DNA of 64,000 bases, taken from Hexactinellida sp. DTS-2022. Its lineage: Eukaryota > Porifera > Hexactinellida. The stretch's first letter is position 1. Each line of letters begins with the position of its first letter. A program made the translations under genes and the position numbers. The notes under the pieces are model-generated. The model had not been told where the DNA came from and did not search any database. It worked only from the letters and a program-made list of their open reading frames with translations. Shown in pieces: positions 57,665 to 64,000 of the stretch. The DNA is taken from the NCBI GenBank assembly GCA_028753945.1, contig JAPNXP010000004.1:1736001-1800000 (forward strand), given 5' to 3'.

Positions 57665-58872
57665 CTCGACCAACGTAAACGACCATCTGGAAGACGAAGC
57701 AATGAATCCAGGAGAGGTAACTCAACTCTAGGGATGGTAAAGAAACGATTACTGAGTAAATTATTACGAACGTTTTTATGAGGTGAACGGTATCAAAAAA
57801 CAAATAAACTATTCGTTCTGTGAAAGGATTTCTCATGCAATAGTTTTTGCTGTCAATAGTTTTTGTGAGATTATTGAAAGCAGCAATATTACACTGGTGA
57901 TTGTCCGATATTACGCAACGAGGCTGGAAATTGGCATCACTTAAAACTTTGAGATAGTTGAATATCCAATCAAAGATAATATCTGAGGACAATTTCACAA
58001 TTGGAACAGGTTTAATGACATACGGAACTGTCTTTTGATAGAAATAACCATAAAACATAGAATGCTCTTGAAAATTTCAAGATTTTCATTACAACCAATG
58101 ATATCTTGGCCATCAAATTGCACTTGCTGCTGAAGATACATTTCATTTAAGAGAAGAGCCACGTCATTACAAATACATCCTTCGTCGCGAAGTTAACAAA
58201 GTGTTTAAGACTGTCGAATCAGTGTCGATTGAGTTTGACTTGAGTTTGTGTAATAATCGAACACTAGTTAGAGGCATGTGGCGATGTAGAAATATATATG
58301 CAGCATGAGATGTGCAGCGTAATTGAAGAGTGAATCGAAGAACATGCGAAGAATATGTACAGCCATTAGGAGAATAATGACAAAGATTTAAGAGCAATTT
58401 AATATACTAAGTACTATAGATATACTATAAATTTTAATGAAAATACACACTATCATTGTCTTAACAGTATTTCTGAATCAGAAACGGTTTTCATTAGCTC
58501 ATACATTTTTGCTGGAAGATGGTAAAGGGTCAATAGGCAGGGAAGGGTAAATAACACCCCACTTTTGGTAGTAAACATCTGAAAATGAAAAATAAAAATA
58601 ATATAAAATACTTTAAAGTATAGAAAACATGTGAGCATATATTCATTGAAGAAGTCCAACTATGTAAAATTATCAAGCCACACGATGACCCTGAAGTACA
58701 GTCAACTCCCGTTATAACTAAGTGCTCGAGACCGTTGTTTCATTTCGTTATACACGGGGTTCGATCGTAAAGTTCATTATAAGTTGATTTCGTTGTAATC
58801 GGAGTTCAATATAAACGGATTTCGTTCTAACCGGAGGTTCGTTATAACCGGAGTAAAATCAATAGGTTAGAG

Positions 58873-59312
58873 CAGTGGTTCCCAACCTGGGGTCCACAGG
58901 ATGTATTACGGACAATGGGAGGGGCAGGGGCGTCGGAAGCGTGTAATCGGGGAGGGGGCAATCAGAATTTAGGGGGGGCACAGACCAAAACTAATTCTTA
59001 GTAGTATAAAACCCCACGTGATTTTATGTCTTTTTGATAGTTTCACATCGAATAAGAGCAGTAGTATCATGACATTTGAACTCATGTATATCATTGGTGT
59101 TGTTATTTCATCTATTAGGACAGGAGGTAGGGGGCACAGGCGAGGGGATGCACAGATGAGGGGACACCGTGGGGGGGGGGCACCGAGATTTTTGAGGGGG
59201 GCACGTGCCCCCCTGTGCCCCCCCCCCTTCTGACGCCCCTGGGGAGGGGGTCCACAGAATGTCTAATATTTACTATAGGGGGCCCACGGTTGAAAAAGGT
59301 TGGGAATCAAAG
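58873..59312. mobile_element. hAT MITE, middle layer
   Basis: Exact duplication GGTTAGAG at 58865-58872 and 59313-59320. Ends CAGTGGTTCCCAACC and the complement of CTTTGATTCCCAACC. Confidence 0.85.
58925..59241. mobile_element. hAT MITE, inner layer
   Basis: Exact duplication GGGAGGGG at 58917-58924 and 59242-59249. Ends CAGGGGCGTCGGAAG and the complement of CAGGGGCGTCAGAAG. Confidence 0.88.
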
Positions 59313-59479
59313 GGTTAGAGGCTAAATGGGTAATAAATGACTTCATTATAAGCGGGATTTCGTTGTAAACAAAGTTTTAATAATGTAATAATATAGAAGG
59401 ATTTCCGGACCAATGAACGACTTCTGTATAAACAGGTACTTCTTTATATCCGAATTGGATATAACAAGAGTTGAGTGTA

Positions 59480-59919
59480 TGTAAACACAATACGTATGTG
59501 TACGTTCTAACTATTAAGGTAAGCCATGTTTTTTGTTGTGGAGACTAAATTGTTCGACTATTAGAAACTTTGACTTGCTTAAAAGTCTACTCTTTGGACA
59601 AGAAAATAGGTTGCTAATAAACGATTATTCCTATTAGGCGAGTTGCTAAAGGGAAAACTTACCTTTATATAATTCCCCATGTTCTAGATCGGGACCTATA
59701 AATTGGTTGTTAATAAAACAATGTTGCTATTAGGGGAGTTGCTAATAAAGCAACTCCACTGTAATGATAGCTGAATAATATAAAAGTGCTAACCTTATTG
59801 CCAATTCACAAGAAAAGGCGGTCTACTATGAACTAATTACGAGTTGAAAAAATGAAGTTGGGAATCCATTTTAGACAGCTCGTATGATAATGAATACGGT
59901 GACAAGTTACTAATACTGG
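59480..59919. other. Spacer with pogo-type motifs
   Basis: 59540-59765 repeats GTTGCTAATAAA-type motifs and resembles a decayed MITE. Ends are not defined. Confidence 0.35.
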
Positions 59920-60127
59920 AGAGGCACAAGTGAATGCTTATTTAACTGATAGGCGAATTGGAAGAAGTAATGATCCATTAGCCAACTGGAAGGCTAGGTC
60001 TGTAAAATGGCCTGAACTAACACCATTGACAAAGAAGTATTTATGTGCACCTATTGGATCATGTGCTCGAGAACGCGAGCACATGATATCAGCAGCGACG
60101 AACGTATTAGACTTCCAAATATGTTGA
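59920..60127 (+). pseudogene. hAT dimerisation-domain scrap
   Basis: Reads VNAYLTDRRIGRSNDPLANW then KARSVKWPELTPLTKKYLCA, PIGSCAREREHM and ISAATNV. It matches the order DPLxWW...P.L..LA.KYL..P..S..ER.FS..G of hAT C-terminal dimerisation domains (ZBED/hobo type, different from the 5.9-kb hAT). A 12-bp-stem hairpin (60058-60087, ATCATGTGCTCG) falls at the SCARERE codons. No other part of the gene was found nearby. Confidence 0.68.
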
Positions 60128-60609
60128 GATGCTAAAATTTCTTAAATCTAACTTGTGGACAATTGGCTATAATACAGAAGTACTAAACTAGTGAATAAAG
60201 ATGAACAGAATTTAAAATATTTGATATTTTAGATTAAGATTTAGGTGATAGACCTGTCCAAAAATTCAAAAAAAGTCTATAGATCGGTTATATATTTTAA
60301 ACTATACATCTAAGTGTAAACCTCATGAAGATGAAGTAATATTTCAATCCGATTATTTTTAAATTACGTATGGTCTCTTAAATGATCATTGTGTCGTCAT
60401 CTTCTCCAGAATGTTTTCCTTCTCGAGCAAAGGCATATCTCAAAAAATATAAATGATAGACTTTCAAACTCAATTGAAAGTTGCTCTTATCAAAGAGTGA
60501 TTATTTTAAATGGAGAAAATATCGATTAAAATATACAAAAATTATATTAATGTTAATTTTTAAAAAAATTAACTAATCAACAATCCAATCTACTTAATTT
60601 ATTATACTG
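60128..60609. other. AT-rich spacer
   Basis: No feature recognised. Confidence 0.4.
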
Positions 60610-61043
60610 CAGGAGTATTCACTAAGAACTTAAGTCTTAAGTTCGAACTTTAGTCGTATTCACTAAGAGTTAAGTTCAAACTTAAGTTCATCTATTCTAT
60701 TGGAGTTTAGAATCGGACTCAAATAATAAAATAGATAAAATACCTATAAATTACATAAATATTTGTTGCCTACAATGATCTGTGAATCTCTTATTTATTA
60801 AAGAATACATATAAAATAACTTAGATTATACTCTAAAGTCACAGTGCTTGATAAACTTTCTAAGCGGGGAAAGGAATGTAAACACATTTATTTATTCACT
60901 ACGCACATAACAATTTACATAAACGTTGTAAGATTATGATTAATTACTAGTGTATAGACATGAGTATAAGATCAAATAATCAATACAAAATACCGTAAAT
61001 ACATCATAGACTAACTATATTACTTTTCATGATTTATATTCAA

Positions 61044-61956
61044 ATGGCGGATTTAATTCCACTAATCATTTATGAACAACAATAACAAGAATCTCTTGCT
61101 CGGTAGCGAGTTTTCAGGGATCGAAGTGACTCATTGGATTACTATGATGATCTCGAATTAGTACAACGATTTCGCTTCTCAAAGTCAGCAATTTTGAAGA
61201 TAAGGGAATTGATACAAAATCATCTCAACTGGACTGATAGATCCCATGCTGCACATCCACACGTACAAGTATGCGTCGCTCTACAATTTTTTCCTTTGGG
61301 TACGTTTCAAATTATTTGTTGAGATGGAGTTCACGTGAGTCAACCATCAGCGTGTAGGTACATAAGAGCTGTTGCACTTGGACTGCAATCAGTGTATTCA
61401 ACTTCTATTTGTATGCCAAGTCCTATTGAGAAAGCAACGATTAAGTATCAGTTTTAATGAGTTAGCCCATTTGCCTGGAGTTCTTGGACTTGTGGATGGA
61501 ACACATATTCGCATCCAGAAGCCTTCTCAGGATGAAGCTGATTATGTAAACAGACAGTTCTACCATCCAATAAACGTTCAAGCTATCTGTAGACCTGATG
61601 GAAGATTATCAGATGTGTTAGCAAGATTTCCAGGATCAGTGCACGATTCTAGAATTTGGAAACTTTCACAAGTCGGAATATTTTTAGAAAATATCTTCTT
61701 GGTTGGAGAACAACTGCAAGGGGATAGTGGTTACATAATGAGGCAGTGTCTATTGACACCATATAGACAACCTGCTTCAATAGCCCAACAAAACTATAAT
61801 TATGCACACAAAAAAACACGTGTACTGATTAAACAAACTTTTGAAAGATGCAAGCGCAGATTTCATTGTCTACATGGGGAGATCCGAATGGCTCCTGACA
61901 AGGTTTGCACCATTATTGCTTCATGTGCTGTGCTACATAATATGGCTATAGTTTGA
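61044..61956 (+). pseudogene. PIF/Harbinger transposase (HARBI1-like), element 2
   Basis: The ATG at 61044 begins MADLIPLIIYEQQ. Two in-frame stops precede RVFRDRSDSLDYYDDLELVQ. The N-terminal helices include RFRFSKSAILKIRELIQNHL and LQFFPLGTFQ. A TGA near 61321 and a frameshift near 61460 follow. The DDE core has D of LGLVDGTHIRIQKP, INVQAICR, D of FPGSVHDSRIW and LQGDSGYIM. The third acid is in VLIKQTFERCKRRF, and it ends ASCAVLHNMAIV. The second half (61460-61956) is unbroken. The sequence is clearly diverged from element 1, so it is a separate family. Confidence 0.86.
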
Positions 61957-62099
61957 AAGCAACCAATGCTGGACGATTAGCCTATTGACCAAAATATGGA
62001 TGAACCCATTGTAATTGAAGAAATTAAACACTGGGCTGCTAAGCAATACAGAGACCAATTTGCTATTCATAATTTTGATAGAATTTATATTTGTAAGAT

Positions 62100-62375
62100 A
62101 ATTAATTGAAGTATATCAATTAAATTATTCAAAAAAGAAATATACTACTGGTATGTAGCTAAGTGCTTCGTAAGAACAGTTGGAGGAGTGTCTACGTACG
62201 TCAGTCTGTCTAAACATGAAACAGTTAAGTTATCTATACATATACAAAGTAGCTTTGATTCCAAAATAACAAATGCATATAATTCCATTGAAGAATAATT
62301 TTCGCGGGTAATTAGATCAATGTTCTTTCTCCCATTTGTATAAATTGCTGTTGAACAAACCAATTCTAAACGGAA
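62100..62375. other. Spacer between the two Harbinger 2 genes
   Basis: No recognised feature. Confidence 0.4.
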
Positions 62376-62381
62376 TGAAAA

Positions 62382-63019
62382 ATCCAGGAAGATAAATTGG
62401 ACTAAGGAAGAAGAGTGCACGCTCATTGCATTGGTGAAATTGAATCTGATGGTGAGTTATTGAGAGGTTCATGAAACAGCGCTGACCTCAATAAGAAGAA
62501 GGAACTGTGGAGAACCATTGCAGGCAAAGTAAACGCTGTATATGGAAATTATAGAGGGGTATAACTTAGAAGACATAAGAAAGAAATGGAACAACCTGAA
62601 GTTAGCTGCAAAGTCAAAAGTTGATGCTAGCTTAGTAATTTAGAATGACCGGAGGGGGCTCAAACTCCGCTAGAATGTTGAAGACGAAGACGTGTTAATT
62701 TTAGATGCAGATAGGAGTATAACTAATACTGATAGAATTAGAGAAATGTGTGAGACCACCCCAGCTTTTAGCGGAATCTCAGGTGCTGTCGATAATTTCG
62801 TATCACCAGCAACAGCAGCGAGCAGCGACCAAATTCCTCAGATAGGTACTGTAGACGATACGTCAATTTTGGATGCTCCCGAAGAACTCAACGTTATTTC
62901 TTCCCGTACGATTAACGTTAACGCGTTAACGTTAATCGTAACGGGAAGAAAAGGAGGAAACGAAGACGTGATCCAGCAGATGATGAACGTCCAACTGAGT
63001 CCCACCAGCAGCCGGAAAT
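62382..63019 (+). pseudogene. Myb/SANT-like protein of Harbinger 2
   Basis: Begins near 62382 with SRKINWTKEEECTLIALVKL, the first Myb-like helix region. After frame breaks comes LNKKKELWRTIAGKVNAVYG then TLEDIRKKWNNLKLAAKSKV, the third-helix region. From 62692 an open frame runs through an acidic linker to a basic end at 63019. A 34-bp perfect palindrome (62907-62940) lies inside it. It should be the DNA-binding partner of the upstream transposase. Frameshifts near 62470 and 62565 disable it. Confidence 0.72.
62898..62950. repeat. 53-bp palindrome in the Myb-like ORF
   Basis: The core 62907-62940 is perfectly self-complementary with no loop; half-site TACGATTAACGTTAACG. The flanks TTCTTCCCG / CGGGAAGAA extend it with a one-base offset. 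Confidence 0.9.
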
Positions 63020-63605
63020 GAAGGTAGCTGACTACTACCTTTACAGCAGGAAGTGCTGTTACAACAGATGGATGTATATATACACAGCACAATTTAAGCT
63101 AATTGAAAGCAAGAGGGAGTACTACAGGAAGAAACGTCAGAAGCTGTTAGAAAAACATAAATTTTGTTACTAGCTAGTAGCTAGACTAGATAGTGTGTAG
63201 AAATCTAACGAAGTTTCTTGAATTATGCCTACCAAAAATAGAGAGTAACACAAAGTATACTATTATTATTACGAATCCGAACAAATTCTAAATTTAGTAT
63301 AATAGAAAATCACATAAGCAACCTCCTTAGCTTGCATAAAGTTAGTACTTAAGTTCGAATTTAAGTACGAACTCAAATCTTAGTGAATACCAATCTTAGT
63401 GAATACGACTTAATTCGAACTTAACTTACGAGTGAATACGGCCCCTGATGTAGTAGTTGAGATAAAATCCACCCTAGAACTAAGTTAGCTGTATACAGGT
63501 ATATAATCATGCCTGAGCCAATCTAGTATAGACTCAAATAGGATACATATACATAATACATATACGTACAAGTTACATCAATTCTTATTTCCATATCAAT
63601 TACTA

Positions 63606-63885
63606 GTACCACGGTACGTGGTATACCGATGGTATAATGAGGTATAACCAATTATACCAAATTAGTATCTAGTTTCGGTATACTACCTTATGCTTAATAT
63701 TTATTAAATTTTATCAACATTACACCTAGATTATACCAATTTTATACCACAATATACCACGTATATTTCTAGTATTTAAGGTAGTATAGATGTAGGTATA
63801 TTATCTGTGTAATGGAAGTATAGATTGTTATACCGAACAATACCTAATTTGGTATAATTAGTATAATTAATACCACGTACTGAAA
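63606..63885. repeat. GGTATA-rich inverted repeat region (possible MITE)
   Basis: GTACGTGGTAT near 63613 pairs with ATACCACGTAC near 63870. Between them are many GGTATA/TATACC motifs. Ends and duplication are not fixed. Confidence 0.5.
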
Positions 63886-64000
63886 TTACTACTACCTAAA
63901 CATATTGCATAAATAGCGCAACTAAATGTGATGCCCAACTATAATCTTGATCGCCTATCATGCACCCGGATTATTTTACGTAGCCGATTTAAACAAGAGG

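Larger units (their letters stand above)
56000..58440 (-). pseudogene. P-like transposase type 2, second relic
   Basis: Same subfamily as 40319-42621. From the right: SSHVLRFTLQLRCTSHAAYI, SVRLLHKLKSNSID, NEMYLQQQVQFDGQDIIGCN, TVPYVIKPVPIVKLSSD, CVISDNHQCNIAAF, VYLFFDTVHLIKTF and YITGRDKAKPQ. It then meets an inverted duplication and a Pal-1 arm (56517-57664) and resumes at 56500 with FFSKQTFNALITTNNAISKL and, near 56110, NVVVYVFGYITRFSLYTLN. Frameshifts and stops throughout. The THAP finger was not found upstream. Confidence 0.78.
58699..59477. mobile_element. pogo-like MITE, outer layer of a three-layer nest
   Basis: TA at 58697-58698 and 59478-59479. Ends CAGTCAACTCCCGTTATAAC and the complement of CACTCAACTCTTGTTATATC. 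Many CGTTATAA motifs. Confidence 0.78.
60610..63444. mobile_element. PIF/Harbinger element 2
   Basis: Ends share GTATTCAC, with subterminal CTTAAGTTCGAACTT-type repeats at both sides (60610-60705, 63345-63440). CTG occurs at 60607-60609 and 63445-63447, as in Harbinger 1. It encodes a transposase and a Myb-like protein, both on the plus strand. Confidence 0.82.

Noticed and set aside
60058..60087. Hairpin as a transcription terminator or small RNA
   Set aside because: No U-tract or context; it lies within the hAT dimerisation-domain scrap and is most simply chance or local duplication.

Overview
The window reads as a non-coding, transposon-saturated stretch of an AT-rich invertebrate animal genome. 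Signs of this are THAP/P-type, hAT, PIF/Harbinger, pogo/Tc1-like, Helitron, Ty3/gypsy and LINE sequences, short GT-AG introns, TA microsatellites and no operon-like gene packing. The sequence alone does not fix the species. Almost every coding region is a decayed mobile-element gene. Only two short stretches (26.8 kb and 54.8-55.0 kb, minus strand) look like possible host exons, and I cannot name them. No tRNA, rRNA or CRISPR was recognised.

Layout. 0-0.8 kb: LINE ORF2 fragment (minus) abutting a Helitron-type 3' terminus. 3.2-5.7 kb: intron-less P-like (THAP) transposase relic. 5.9-7.85 kb: hAT transposase relic (minus). 8.7-13.15 kb: a TIR element of a family I cannot classify. It carries a broken ORF, an array of about 30-bp-spaced palindromic repeats and an OTU-protease-like domain. 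14.45-25.7 kb: Ty3/gypsy retrotransposon (minus), split by a 6.57-kb PIF/Harbinger element (16527-23095, CTG target duplication), which itself holds a 3.4-kb P-like element (17162-20566). 27-36.3 kb: repeats and MITEs, including a direct duplication and a four-layer nest at 35.3-36.2 kb. 36.4-42.6 kb: second-type P-like transposase (minus), split by a 2.0-kb TIR element with an unclassified ORF and by a 1.26-kb foldback palindrome. 44.6-51.5 kb: head-to-tail Helitron array with a broken Rep gene that carries a tandem-repeat N-terminus, a 62-bp intron and a Tc1-like insertion. 56.0-58.4 kb: another type-2 P-like relic with a perfect 250-bp inverted duplication. 58.7-59.5 kb: three-layer MITE nest. 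59.9-60.1 kb: hAT dimerisation-domain scrap. 60.6-63.4 kb: second PIF/Harbinger with transposase, Myb-like protein and a 34-bp perfect palindrome.

The genes do not form one pathway. They are independent elements that inserted into one another. Each nest gives a relative insertion order: gypsy before Harbinger before P-like; type-2 P before foldback before its 178-bp MITE; pogo-like MITE before hAT MITE before a G-rich hAT MITE. Many non-autonomous elements have exact 8-bp (hAT-type) or TA duplications. Three of the hAT-type ones, plus the left flank of the 5.9-kb hAT, share the pattern NNNTAGAG. Most transposase genes have in-frame stops or frameshifts, so current local activity would depend on copies elsewhere.
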